Part shown: in pieces, positions 45,690-57,559 of the stretch
How positions within the stretch are numbered: the first letter of the stretch is position 1
Layout: each line of letters starts with the position of its first letter
Made by a program: the position numbers and the translations under genes
The notes under the pieces: generated by a model
Told to the model about the DNA's origin: nothing
The model's database searches: none
Seen by the model: the letters and a program-made list of their open reading frames with translations, nothing else
Assembly (NCBI GenBank): GCA_025201765.1
Contig: MU623347.1
Coordinates: forward strand, 124,001 to 188,000
DNA from: Daldinia sp. FL1419
Taxonomy: Eukaryota; Ascomycota; Sordariomycetes; Xylariales; Hypoxylaceae
Length of the DNA stretch: 64,000 bases
Reading direction: 5' to 3'

Positions 45690-48169
45690 TTACTCTTCCC
45701 ACATCCGTCCCTGGACGGCTTTTAATTCCTCGGCGGTCATCCTGTTGCCGGTAGTGAAGTATCCTGCGAGCCGTCAGCTATCCTCCCGGATTCGGTAGTC
45801 TACCAGGGGGTGCGAGCCTACCGGCTGTAATCTTGGCATCTATCTCAACCCGCGAATCTGCGGGGATTAAGTCTTCGGGAAGTTCTATCCGCTCATGGAT
45901 AGGGATACTGTACTTGGTTAGGCACGTCTACTTTGGTATACCGTATGGGGAATCGACTTACCCCTGACCAACGATGGCATCGTACTTCATACTACGTTGT
46001 GGCGCCCTAGCGTCAGATCTGCCCTGCACCATTTATAGTTGGGGAAACTCACTTGCTCATGCTTAGCATTCTATCGATCTTCTTTATGCCGAGCCAATGG
46101 AGTATATCAGGCATCAGGGCCTGGAAACGCATATCTTTGACTCCAGCGACATTTTCGGTCCTTTTAAAGTAGTCCGAGGCGCGATCTTCTCCTCGTTTTC
46201 TCGCGTTGTATACGACTATTATATATGGTTAAGCTTCGGCCCAGCGCTCATGAAACGTCTAGACTCACGGTACTACCAGACGTCAGTATGCGATCAATAA
46301 AATGTCGAGGGTATATTGCACATACCTTAGTTACTTCACCTAGAGCTCGTCCCTCTTTTCTGAAGTAGATCACAACGCCGCTGCCGCCATTCTGTGCCTC
46401 CTTGACTGCTTCTTCGATACCGAAGATAAGATAGGGTCTGCAAGTACAGATATCGGAACCAAACACATCACTACCGTTGCACTGCATTCTCCGTGAGCCA
46501 GTAATCTCTCAACCCAATAGTCGCAGTGCAGAAATTACCTCATCGTGAATACGTAAGGCTAGTCTACTCTTTTCGTCAGACATCTTCGCCGGATCTCCGA
46601 AGCAATATACAGTCAACCCGCCTATAAAATATTAGCATCGCTGGTTGGCGTTCACCTGACGTAGGATCCGGGTTACCGATTGGAGGCAAGAAGACCTTAA
46701 TATCGCCTCGTGTGATAAGCTATATAATAATTAGACATACGCTAGTTCTTGACAGCGTGGCATATGCTTACTTCTGGGTAGCTCCCTCCAGTGTGTTCGA
46801 ATAGCGAGCGTCTTAATACGCCCTCGTCTGCCAGGTTTAGTCGCGGATCCAACTAAGGAGGCCACTTTTTAATACGCACCTATGCCAAATCTCTCAGCCA
46901 CTCCGGGCAGATACCAAACCTACTATGGTCAATACAAGCTCCTTTCAGCCAATCTGAGCCTCGGGTAGTCTTACTGGTTCGACTGCAAACTTGGTAACTG
47001 CAAGCTCTCCTTGTGCATTCAAGCAAACTTTCCCATCGGGAACACTGGCGTTGAATTAGTATTTTAGTTTGCGGACAGATCGTGGTTGATGGGGGACATA
47101 CAGTCTACCACGTCGGACGCTTTCCTCCAGCTCGGGAAGCTAATTCAAGTTAATTTTGTTCATGAGATTAGGGGGATGATTGTTTTACCTTCATGTGGGC
47201 TTTTGTTATCGCAATTGTGGGACGAATATCAACTGTATTTACTCATTAGCCGGCTTGACGTATGAATTATTGACATTAAAAGTCGTCAGTTACCGTCCTC
47301 CTTTTCTATAACGTCGGCGAATAACCATGGGGCCAAGTGACCCCAGGGATCCATGGCAACAATCTTCTTCTTGTCACCCCATTGAGGAAATGGGCCAATA
47401 TTGGCTGCCGGCTCGGTATTGGTGAAATCTGGCCTATATTGCGCATGATAGGTTTAGCATTAAGCTCGCAAGTATTGTCCGGGCAATCATACCTGTGGTT
47501 GGCGTTAAGCTGTTTGCTTGCGAGTGCAAGAGCAAAGTAAATGGAATAAGAGCCACCGTGTGCTATATCATTAAGTTATACGATATCCAAATAGCTTGAG
47601 GGCAGACCACAGCTCACCTCCGATAGCTAGAATATTGTTAGTAGTTAACAAAGACATAGGTCTAGCAAGCTATTGACTTACCATTGCGTTTCCGAATTGT
47701 GGACGACGATCGAGACACAACTACAGGTCCTCTGGCGACTGCATCAGGGGCCCCCCATTGGAGAGGAAGCGGATTAATACCAATCTGCTTGGGATATGTT
47801 CTGGCCAACCGTTAACAAAAGACTATCACCATTCCAAAGGAATACGGGAGCTTACGTAAGTATAATCCGAGATGTGAATCCGGATTTTTGTGCCTGGGTC
47901 GCTTCTTTCGTTGTAGGTGAGGTATCGCCGGAGTCGGCATCACCGGCAGCCAAAGTCGTCCGGATCGGTGATGCCGGGGCCCCAGCGAGGGGAGCTGACA
48001 CCCTATTGACAATGGGACTTGGTACTTGGGCCGACGGAGCAAGTGTATCAAGCCGAAGAGAGACAGACTCGACTTCCGATGCTAGTCTAGTTTGGGTTTC
48101 TTGAATATTCTTTAGGGCTTCAAGGACATCAGCCATGCCCACAGAACTATTTGTACCTGAGTCCGCCAT
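45690..48169 (-). CDS. urc1: URC1, GTP cyclohydrolase II-like protein of uracil catabolism
   Basis: Eighteen coding exons: 47856-48169, 47682-47800, 47618-47626, 47493-47562, 47294-47433, 47189-47232, 47102-47139, 46975-47044, 46880-46919, 46772-46827, 46677-46719, 46539-46621, 46326-46481, 46269-46272, 46053-46215, 45962-45991, 45822-45907 and 45690-45763 give 512 aa with consistent phases. The N-terminal GTP_CH_N-type domain reads YPKQIGINPLPLQWGAP, RNAIGAHGGSYSIYFALA and MDPWGHLAPWLF. The C-terminal GTP cyclohydrolase II fold has the zinc-cysteine block DECNGSDVFGSDICTC and YFRKEGRALGEVTKYLVYN. In Lachancea kluyveri the homologue URC1 is needed to use uracil as nitrogen source; the riboflavin enzyme RIB1 is a separate, shorter protein lacking the N-terminal domain. 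Exons 3 (9 nt) and 14 (4 nt) are microexons. The ATG at 48169 is the first in frame. A UPRT gene lies 2.4 kb upstream. Confidence 0.93.
46269..46272 (-). other. urc1: 4-nt microexon of URC1 (TACC)
   Basis: It encodes Tyr and the first base of Leu in EVTK-YL-VYNARKRG. Both flanking introns are 53 bp. The upstream one has GTATGT, branch TACTGAC and TAG; the downstream one has GTGAGT, branch CTTAAC and TAG. Skipping it shifts the frame. Confidence 0.85.
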
Positions 48170-49710
48170 GGTCACAACCTAACAAAGGGTAAACCTAAAG
48201 TGTAAGGAACAAGGAAGAGACAAGCGAAGAGATGAATAAATAGGATCGATCAAATACAGGCTTTTACTAATAACGCTATTTTTTATTTCGTATGGTTATT
48301 TATGAGTTAGTTTGTATATGGCACGGTAATGTAGTAAGAGTAATGAAGATGGGCATTGGAAGTTGTTGGAAGTTTAAGTGCACACGACGTTGACGCAGGC
48401 ATGTATATGTAGGTTATGTACTATTGATGTATATAGATAGGCATGTAGGGGGATACATGTAGCGGTATGGAAAGAGTCAAGACCGTGCCTAACCTTCTAC
48501 GAACGTTGAAAGTATACGGTACTTGGATCTACAATATAATAGGATTCATCAGAGTCTATTTTGGCCGGATGAACTGGAATGAGACCAAGCTTGCCAAGTA
48601 TACGTACATGTAGGTATACAGAGCTCCCTCTCTAGGTACCTGATAAGGTGCCCAAGGAAAAGGTAGGCACCTGACTGTTTAATAGGTAGTGACAACCCAC
48701 TAGACTAGTCATAATCCCCACTAGTTCGTACCTGCATCTTCTGTGAGCGTCCTATCGAAGTCTCTACGGCAAGTCCTTCACGCCTATTGCCTAGGTTAGG
48801 TAGGTAGGTACCTACTAAGTAATATGCCTTATTCGAGCCGAATGCCATCCTATTCTGGATATAGGCATACTGCATACTTACCCCAGATGATAGCAGCAAG
48901 CACTGAATAGTGTAGAGCAAGCATGTCCGGAAATATTTGAAATTTCAACTAATAATACGTACGTGATTCCTCGAGTGGGGAAGTAGAGACGTGGACTATC
49001 ATGTCGTTAGCCAAAGAGGAACCAGCCTTGGCAAAGGCGGATGGAGGATGGGCAACTTACATAGTACCTAACCCAGCCTGCTAGCATATGAATATATCAG
49101 GTGTATAAATGCGGTATAGAAACCCCGCCTTATTAAGTACTCACTAGTGCCACTAGCTTATCTGCTAGAAACTAGCTTTATTGATAAGAGATAAGAGAGT
49201 CTTATCAAAGAAGTGAGTTTGACAATGTTGTGCCACATACCTGGGTACGTTACCCAAGCGGGCGAAGTTCTTTGAGCGCCACGTAAAGCCTGAAAAGACA
49301 AGGTATTTCATTCTTTTCAATGTAGGTACCTAGTTATATCTTCAAATGTAGGCGATTGTTTTGGGGGGGAGGAGGGGGGTGCAAAATTCATTGCATAAAA
49401 GTAAGAGCTTTGTCATTTGCAGAACTTTCTTTTCTCTCTAATTTTTTTCAAAGTTGCTGAAATCTGTGAACGTTGTAACCTAGTACCTATTATTGAGACG
49501 CGCACGGTTTTCTTCACGCGACAGCCGACGTACGTCATTCCTTATAATTTCGAGCAATCCGCCGTGATCAATCAACAGCATCCCTCATTTAGTTCAGCCT
49601 TCTTCCTTTGGTACATGCACACAACCGACCCCCCGTCTAATTAAAATAACGATAGATTGCATACCGACCGGCATCGCGACGCTTTAGACCGTGTCGCATT
49701 TCGATTCGTT
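48170..49710. other. divergent upstream region of URC1 and ELOF1
   Basis: About 1.5 kb with several TAGGTACCTA motifs (48618-48645, 48791-48816, 49322-49334) and a G-rich stretch at about 49361-49380. No gene is seen. It probably contains both promoters. Confidence 0.6.
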
Positions 49711-50276
49711 ATGGTAAATAGCCGTCTACATCGAACATGAATATTGAATAGGTACTAATATAGATTGATATAGGGGAAGCGCAAGAAGAGTTCGAGAAAG
49801 CCCCAGGGCAAGAAGAAGAATGACCCCCTACCTACCATATTCACGTGTTTATTCTGCAATCACGAACGATCCGTCACCGTCGAGATGAATAAGAAATCCG
49901 GTGTCGGTGAATTAGAATGCAAAGTTTGTGGCCAGCGGTTCCAATGCGGAATCAACTGTAAGCAAACCCGAACCACCATAGGCCACCACAAACAGGCACT
50001 GATAATATACTAGATCTTTCAGCGCCTGTCGACGTCTACAGCGAATGGGTTGATGCAGCAGGTATGCCTATTCCCAAAAGAGTACATCGCTTACAATACT
50101 CATTTGCTTACATGTTTCTAGATGCTGTCGCGAAAGATGATACTGCCGGAGCCGCCTCTGGCTCAGCTTCAGCCTACCGCATAGGTTCAAAACAGTCAGC
50201 AGCTGGTCGCTACGACGACGATGAAGATGATCGTGGATATGAGGGTGAGGGCATTGTGGGAGACGACGAGTTCTAA
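49711..50276 (+). CDS. elf1: transcription elongation factor 1 homologue (ELOF1/Elf1)
   Basis: Exons 49711-49713, 49774-49957, 50014-50061 and 50122-50276 give 129 aa. It is a small zinc-ribbon protein that travels with RNA polymerase II through chromatin. The N-terminus is MGKRKKSSRKPQGKKKNDPL, followed by the zinc ribbon TCLFCNHERSV...LECKVCGQRFQCG (four Cys: C-x2-C and C-x2-C) and the conserved YLSAPVDVYSEWVDAAD. The C-terminal tail is acidic (DDDEDDRGYEGEG, ending VGDDEF), as in other fungal Elf1. The first coding exon is just the ATG, followed directly by GTAAAT. The gene sits between URC1 and UPRT, on the opposite strand to both. Confidence 0.94.
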
Positions 50277-50601
50277 GCAGTCATGATACTCCTGATGAGT
50301 TAAACATTGTTTTGCCGGATTACCGTGATAAAAATACAATCGGCAATGGCGTGTGTGCCTACATTATACAACATACAGTTTTTATCAGTTAAGGACCCGT
50401 GCAATGCATAACTTTAGTCTCCAATTAAACGTCGATTCTTCGTAAATTATACCACCTACTGTAGACATTGACCCTTACTCTTGCAAGATACGACAGGGAT
50501 GACGGGACTCTAGGCAATGGTATGTGCTACTGGTCGACATCCAATCCTAGGTATCTGTCCTAGCCATTTGGGCTGAAGCCCGTGGTTACGATAAATCTAC
50601 G
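50277..50601. other. convergent 3' region of ELOF1 and UPRT
   Basis: About 325 bp shared by two converging genes; no further feature was recognised. Confidence 0.6.
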
Positions 50602-51624
50602 TTACATAGTGTAGAATCGGTCTCCAAAGTCGCCTAAGCCTGGAATGATGTAACTAGGAAAATGTTAGCGAAGGCACCCCGTTTTAGACGCTTGTAGGCA
50701 TACTTCTTCTCGTCCAGACCCTAGAGATGATTGGATTAGCGTTTGCGGCAGAACGAATTTTGCAGATAGACAAAGGGGTTCGTACCTGGTCAATAAATGC
50801 TGTAACGACTCGAAGTTTAGGGAACTTCGTTGCGAAATTTTGGACTCCTTCCGGACTAGCAATCAAGTTTAGGAAGAGGATCCTTTCTTCTGGAACCCCT
50901 CGTGATTTCAGAACATCGACGGCCATAATAGCAGATCCGCCTAGAGCATAAGAATTTAGTTAGTTCTCCAAGGGGAGAGTAAGCGTGTGGCATAGGTAGA
51001 CAATTATCTGACCTGTAGCAAACATTGGATCGAGTAATAGAACCCATCTGTCAGCAATGTCTTCGGGCAGCTTGTCGTAGAAGAGCTTTGGTTTTGCCGT
51101 CTCTTCATCCCGCTGGATTAAGATTTTGCCAATCCTAACTGATCTACAACAGTCTCGAAGGCCTTGCTCCATAGCTTCGCCAGCCCTCATGATGGAGACA
51201 CCGCAGATTTTCCCTTGGAACATGAGTCCCGCGTAGGTGCGTCCAACGGGGGTAGTTACAGTGTGCTCCACGACAGGAAGATGGTTGAGTCCTTCCTCGA
51301 CAAGCAGGCGAATAATTCGGTTCGAGTAAAAAATAAAGTCAGCTCGCTCCGTTTTCCTATCACGAATCTTCCTATTATGGAATTAGTCCCTAACCTATAT
51401 TTTCGAGTATTAAATATGATATAGGATCCGCTCAAGTCGACTAACAAGGAAGCTACTCACGTGAGCAATGCGATGAGTTGTGGTGTTTGGGGTAATGTGA
51501 TAACATTGTCATGCTCAACCGCCGTGGAGACGGTAGCGATGGGCTTTTGGCTGGGCGAGCGGTAGTCAGGTCCTACGCACTGCACTGGGCCGACCTGAGG
51601 ACGATTTCCAGATTCGGTAGCCAT
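50602..51624 (-). CDS. uracil phosphoribosyltransferase (UPRT; FUR1/URC6 type)
   Basis: Exons 51461-51624, 51013-51371, 50786-50940, 50704-50720 and 50602-50653 give 248 aa. It converts uracil and PRPP to UMP and pyrophosphate in the cytosol. Seen are TPQLIALLTKIRDRKTERAD, VEEGLNHLPV, the flap region GRTYAGLMFQGKICGVSIMR followed by AGEAM, and the PRPP loop VLLLDPMFATGGSAIMAVDV (split by an intron inside ATG-G). The uracil-binding C-terminus EKNYIIPGLGDFGDRFYTM is complete. The fourth exon is 17 nt and is needed to reach that C-terminus. The first ATG in frame (51624) is chosen; the frame is open further upstream but has no ATG. UPRT serves salvage, and in species with the URC route it also supplies the ribosylated intermediate, which gives the nearby URC1 functional meaning. 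Confidence 0.94.
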
Positions 51625-52965
51625 TCTAATATCCTCTAATAAGTGAGCCGCTTTAGAACGTACGAGGCCCCGCAACACTTGTATGCTGTCTCCAAGATAT
51701 AAATCTGTAGAAACACTCAAGAGATACTTGAAGAATGAATCGACGTCACACAGCTTGGGCGGTCAGGGGGGAAATAATGATTCCTTGGATATCTACAACG
51801 AGCGTACGCAGAAGATATACGCTTCGTCGAGGAAGTGAGAAAGAATAGAGCCCGGATTACTCGAGACTTTATAAGTGGAATGACTAAAAGGAAACTAAAG
51901 AAACAACCCTGGTAGGGAATTTAGCACATAGTATAACGTGAGAGAGAAAGATTAGGAAGGCCAAATTCCCAACCTATATAATTATAGATGCTCTCTAAAT
52001 AGATAGGTTATCTAATAAAACGATAGCTTTAAGCATAAGTCGAGGTTCATGGAGCTGACTTGTAGAAAAACGAATATTTTGGAACGATACCCAAAGGAAA
52101 CAAGTCAATTAGGGGACCCCACCATGTATTGTACCCATGTACCTGTTTCCAAGTCCTCAGGTCCTTCACGTCTCTTATCCACCCTGTTTCAGGCTTCAGC
52201 TCAACAGCTCAGATTCACCGATTGGCTACTACATAGTACCGATAAGCCAGACCAGTAAGCCTGGCCGGTTGACAAAGAGTTGCACTTTACTTCAAAGCTT
52301 GTATTACAGTTGGATGGAAGTCGATGGATGGATAGATGCTTCCGTCTTTGACTTAAGTATCTAAGTTAATAACCTTTATAGAAGGTAAGAAAGGCAAGAC
52401 CAAGCTACGGGGCAATCTCAATGTCTACCTCCTATTTACTAGGTTGTATTGCACCTGCTTCTTCTAGGTACCTAGGTTATATAGGAGGCAGGCAGGCTCA
52501 AGTACTACATAGTGTAGTAGGTCGATTCACTCAATGCATGGGGGGATATTGTAAGCTCTTAAGGTGTGAATTCATACCCGTATTTCTAGTATTGCTAGTA
52601 TCGCCCTCTCTTTGCGCCTGCACCCGCCTTCACGTTTTTTTTTCTGGGTTGCGCTTTGGTTGTGCTTCCTTGTCCGATCATCCACCTTGCTACACACACA
52701 TTAGCCTAACAATATCAAATCAGCTTCGCAATCCTTCTTATTTATCGTCCCACCCTCAACTAAATAATTCGTCACTCACCACTATTCACGGTAGTCCGCT
52801 GCAAGGCTACCACGAGCGCGTCTTATAGCTCTTCACATCAGCTCTATTGGTTTTATCTCCCATTTTTTACCTTTACTATTCTTCTTTTTACTATAGACGA
52901 TCAATTGTTTCATGCCATTGACGTTTCAACTGCTTCAAAGGTGTTCTAAGTAATCAAGAACCACC
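51625..52965. other. divergent upstream region of UPRT and WAPL
   Basis: About 1.3 kb. The WAPL-proximal part (52590-52960) is pyrimidine-rich and probably 5' UTR and promoter. A 135-codon open frame at 52421-52828 has no recognisable content and is not supported. CTAGGTACCTAGG lies at about 52464-52476. Confidence 0.55.
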
Positions 52966-55649
52966 ATGTCTATGAAGCAGGACTTCAGCGCGCCCCGCAA
53001 GAAAGGGCTTATGACCTATGGAAAGGCTGCCCGTAAGAGACAACCAAAACCATTCACCAGTCCGAGCGATTTCCCACCTATACCCGAGGATGATCCTGTT
53101 CCGAAGCACAGGGCCACCGTAACGCGCCGCCGACCTTCGCTACTTACTTCACCATTACGCGATCCCTCCTCACCAGTATCCCGAGATATCGAGGGATCAG
53201 TCGACATAAAAGCGAAGCCGAACAGCATACCGGATAGCACGCAAAGCTCTGATCGGAAACGCAAGATATCCCAAGTGTACGCGTCTAAGGGGCGAGTACA
53301 AGAATCTTACCAGGCCGGCCAGCATGATGTCTCCTCTGAGCACGTACGGCATCGTTCGCACCCGTATACATCAACTTCTATATCTACTAACACCCGCCAA
53401 ACGACTCTACCCCCTTCACGACAACGCGCCCAGCCAACTCCGTTAGAATCTATGGATACTGACACGACCGAACCAAGACTATCGAGCCCACCGCCAACGC
53501 CAACATTACCGAAGGCTTCGAGAGCATTCAAGGCTACGAATGTCAAGGGATCAGCAGGTTCGATTTCGGATGCAACTATGACAGGGAAGGCGAAGCGAGA
53601 TATTGTGCAGCAGCGCATACCTCTCCGCTTTGCCCGCGAAAATATCGCAAAACCGAAGGTGCCGAGCCTCCTTTCAAGTGGAGAGGACAATGAAGTCCGG
53701 TCAAACCCTCAATCGATACCAGACAGCGGCACCAAGAAGCGCAGAAAACGAATAATTGACACATTGGTTGAGCAGAGACGGGATGATGAAGCCGAGATGG
53801 ACGAAGAAAAATTGGACAGCCAAGAAAATTCGAGCCAACCGACTTTGAGTTACCAAACTAGCGACGTTTCGATGGCTGATTCACAGGCCTTGCCTCAAAC
53901 CCCAAGTCGTAAACCTGCAGCAACACAAGCGACAAGTACCAGAACTTTCACCCGTTCCAGCAGTGCGCTTAAGTTTACGTATGGTCAAGGTAGAAAAGTA
54001 CTAGAAGAAGAGGTTGATTTGCTGGAGAGCCTTGCTTTACCTGAAATATCAGCTCCCTTAAAGGGGAGACGCCTGGAACTTGGAACTCCGAAGAAGGCAG
54101 TCAGCACGAAGGGGATCCTTGACGACGACGATGTGCTAAACAGTTCGCCCAATTCAAAACTGCGGGATATTCACGAGCTAAGACAAGCCGGCGCAAATTC
54201 CCGCGTGGCTGATACGATGCAAGACTTAGCTGACCAGATTGATTCTCCAAGTGACAAACCTTCATCATCCCGAAGAGCTGCATTGCTCCAGATCGCAGAA
54301 AAAATCCAAGACAAAACGTTCGTGCGACAATGCCGTGATCACGGTGTTGAGGCAGCATTATTGAAAGATCTGGGTAGAGAGACTGATATCATCTCTGGGT
54401 ATCTAATTTTATCAAGCCTTGTGACGATACTTGCAAAATGGCCCTCCTCGCATACACAACAGCTTGTCCGACTTGGTAAACCCGCGAATATGTTTGCCCT
54501 TCTCCTCGGCGTTACTCGGGACATTAAGGTAATTGCCCGAGATAGGAAGAGCAATTTATCCAAGAGGAGCCAAACTTCCCTCATCACAGTTCAGACTACG
54601 CTATGCGGGCTTTCTATCTGGGGTGAGGCTAGCCCACCACGCATCTCACCGAGAAGCCTTGTTCTTAAATGTCTCCATCTACTCATTACACATAATGTAA
54701 ACGCAGCCAAAGACCTCACCATCTTCTCACCAGCGGTGACAGAGGCTCTGTTCTCAGTGCTTTCGGAAGCTGCCGAAAGCACAGAGCATTGGGACTATCC
54801 CGCAACAGCGGAGGCAATTGACCTCGCAAACGCGCTATCAATTCTCGATTTATATGCTGTCAGCTCTGAGGAATCACAGCGCGTGAATGCCGACTGGACT
54901 ACTCGATATCTCCCGATCGTAGCCGATGTTTTCAGCGCATCCTCACGAAATGTAGTAACAAATAGTACAGGCCAAGAGAACGAAAACAAGCCGCTAGAGA
55001 GTGCTATCCTAAAGCTTACTATTAACTTGACGAACAATAGTTTAGAAGCGCCTGGAGTATTTGTATCGAAAGGACTTATCCCGGCACTAGCAAGTTCTAT
55101 ATCCAGTAACTTCGCCCGCATTTGGGCATCTGTATCCCAGGATGCATGGGTCGACGGGATCCTGGATAGCCTCGTTCTACGACTTGGTATCTTGATCAAC
55201 TTCTCGGAGCATAGTCCCCTCGTAAGACAAGTCATTGACGACTGCCAACATGATAATCAGCGGCCCGTTGACGAATTGATACGGCTGTTCTTGGAGAACT
55301 ATCGGAGAACAGCAGAGGTGAGCGTTGAGTAGCCCAATTTTGTTGTTCTATACTAATAAGGAGACAGGCCGATTCGATGGAGACCAGCCATCTGAACGTC
55401 GCCTTCGGATACTTGTCTGTATTGCTAGGCTATCTGGCCTTACACCCGCCAGTACGACAGAAAATACGTTCAAACCATTCAGCTAAGAGCATTGCGCCAC
55501 TGCTCGACTCTTTACGTGAGTTCATTACCCATTACAAGAAAGTAGAGCAAAACACTGGCGAAGACGATGGACCACGGGACCACAGTAGTTACATGGAGCG
55601 GCTTCAGGACCTGGTTCACCAGCTGGAAGATCAAATGATATATGATTAA
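52966..55649 (+). CDS. WAPL/Rad61-family cohesin release factor
   Basis: Exons 52966-55317 and 55368-55649 give 877 aa. WAPL removes cohesin from chromatin together with Pds5. The first 330 residues are basic, Ser/Pro-rich and probably disordered (KRQPKPFTSPSDFPPIPEDD and similar). The WAPL domain starts near residue 341 with GQGRKVLEEEVDLLESLALP and continues LRDIHELRQAG, SSSRRAALLQIAEKIQDKTF and VRQCRDHG to a helical repeat region and the C-terminal VAFGYLSVLLGYLALHPPVR in exon 2. The intron of 50 bp joins AEV-side coding in phase 0 (RRTAE to ADSMETSHLN). The start MSMKQDFSAPRKKGLMTYGK carries a Lys-rich TYGK motif, usual in fungal WAPL proteins. Confidence 0.9.
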
Positions 55650-57559
55650 TCCAGAAGCGACCGATACGGGTAGAACGGGTTACGTACATTGTATAGTTTC
55701 CTTCGAGGGCGTGTCATATACGCACCATTTATCGTTGTAGGAAAAGTTGATTTTAGCATGGGTTTCGAAACGGGCAAGAGTTGAAAAGCGTACGATTATG
55801 AGAAAAAGGATTAGAAGATTTTGGTCCTTTGGGAGCGTTAAAGAGAGGGAACACAGACGTCTGCGATGATTCTATTGTTATTACTCCTGCGGCAGGTTCT
55901 CCGGATGAAGTCGAATACACAAAATCAAATACCCTCCAAGTAACTCACAAGGCATGACGATGACGGATGAATACGGGGGATGGATATGGCGGATAATGCG
56001 GATAATACGGGAAAGCGCAAGAACGTGTAGGCACAGCAGGATACCCAGGACATATCTAACCTAGAGTTGAGTTTGAAAGGAAGAAGGAGGGGCTCGACTC
56101 TAGGTAGGATTTAGTACCTATTAAGGCAGCTTTTGCAGTTCGTGTTAATTACAGCTATTTTACAGGTATTATAGCGCTATTACGACTAACCTACATAGCT
56201 ATCATTAGCGTTGAGCCGCAGGAATGCTACCCTGGTCCGCCATGTACGTACCTAGGATACTAGGTTAGGTACTTTCAATTGATTGCTCCCTTAGGTAGCA
56301 CCTTATCCTACCTACCTATGTACCTACGTAGTATCATTTTCAGGCACCCGGACCTTAATATTTTGCCGGAGTCTAGCCCAGCCCCGCGTTCATCCGCAGA
56401 ATCGATGATGGCTCCATTGCAGGGGACTCCCTTAGTTAATTCCCTAGGTTAATTTATTTGCGCTCGTGTCTTTAGCACATGTGCATGTCAAAGCGAGATG
56501 TTCAGGTGAGTTATTAATAGGAGCTTGATACATTCATTATAGGTGCCATAGCTAGCCGTGGTATCTGCATGCTTCCCTAGCTTAACCTTGGTTAGCCGGG
56601 TATGCCATTATGCCGTTATGCTGCTGCGGCTTAGGTAGGTGCGTCCTAGGCAGTCCTACAAGTATGTATCTACAGTACGCGTAGTAGGTATTTTGCGTAG
56701 CTGCATGGCGGCGTGTGTACCTTATATATCTACCTATGTAGGTACTTTGGAGTGCTATGTACGCCGTGCCTACATGTTACAGGTAGGGTATTCCGTACCC
56801 CGCCTACGCGCTATAAGTTTTGGAACTCTTGGTAGCTACGAGCTCTTGAATATTTTGATCCCCAGAAATTCCAAGCAGGCCAAGGGTAGAAATCGAAGGC
56901 GGTCCCTGAAGCGACCAAAAGAGATCAGCTCTTGTTCCATGTAACAAACAAGGAGAAAAAAGCCCCTCCCTCACAATCTCTCTTACTCTGACCTCATAAC
57001 CCGATGGTCCTTAATCTCTACTACGTGATATTGGGTAACATCTGCACGTCATAAAACATAACTGTGTGCCTGATCGAAGAGCTGTTTTTTTCTTTTTTTT
57101 TTCTTTTTTTCAAAGAAAGATATCAAATAACTTAGTTATCAGAAAATAAGGTGTGCTTCATCCCACGCCGGCTTCCAATTCCCCCCCCTGTGGAAACCTT
57201 ACATAGTACAACACACACACCGGCGAACAAATATCACAATACACAATACACAATACACAATAACACAAAGCGTTTTTTGACGCACATACCTAAACCGTAC
57301 CTTAACTATACCACATATCACATACCTATACTTTACGCGCGCACGGGAATCGCACGGGAAATATTTACACTTTTCTTGTGCCTTGTCCTCCTCTCTCAAA
57401 CTTTTCCCCCACGCCGCGCACGCCGCCGACTGTTCCCCGACGTGTAATGCAGCATTATTATCCGGCGTGCTCATGTGAAGTACCGACTTAACCATACCTA
57501 CATAATATCTGCAGTACACGATAAACCGATAGTTCCCTAGTTTCGTCCCGCAACCTTCA
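55650..57559. other. 1.9 kb gene-free gap before Rheb
   Basis: Many TAGGTACCTA/CCTAGGTA motifs (56101-56340 and 56630-56770), T-rich tracts (57086-57111), and CA-rich repeats of acacaat type at about 57234-57263. Open frames of about 100 codons at 56639-56944 and 57151-57447 are composed of these motifs and repeats and are not supported. Confidence 0.55.

Noticed and set aside
46216..46325. A single 110-bp intron in URC1 instead of two introns with a 4-nt exon
   Set aside because: It would join AAG to TCG and shift the frame, losing the conserved VYNARKRG. The two-intron reading restores it exactly.
52421..52828. 135-codon ORF upstream of WAPL
   Set aside because: Low-complexity, Ser/Leu/Cys-rich translation with no recognisable motif, lying in the pyrimidine-rich leader of WAPL.
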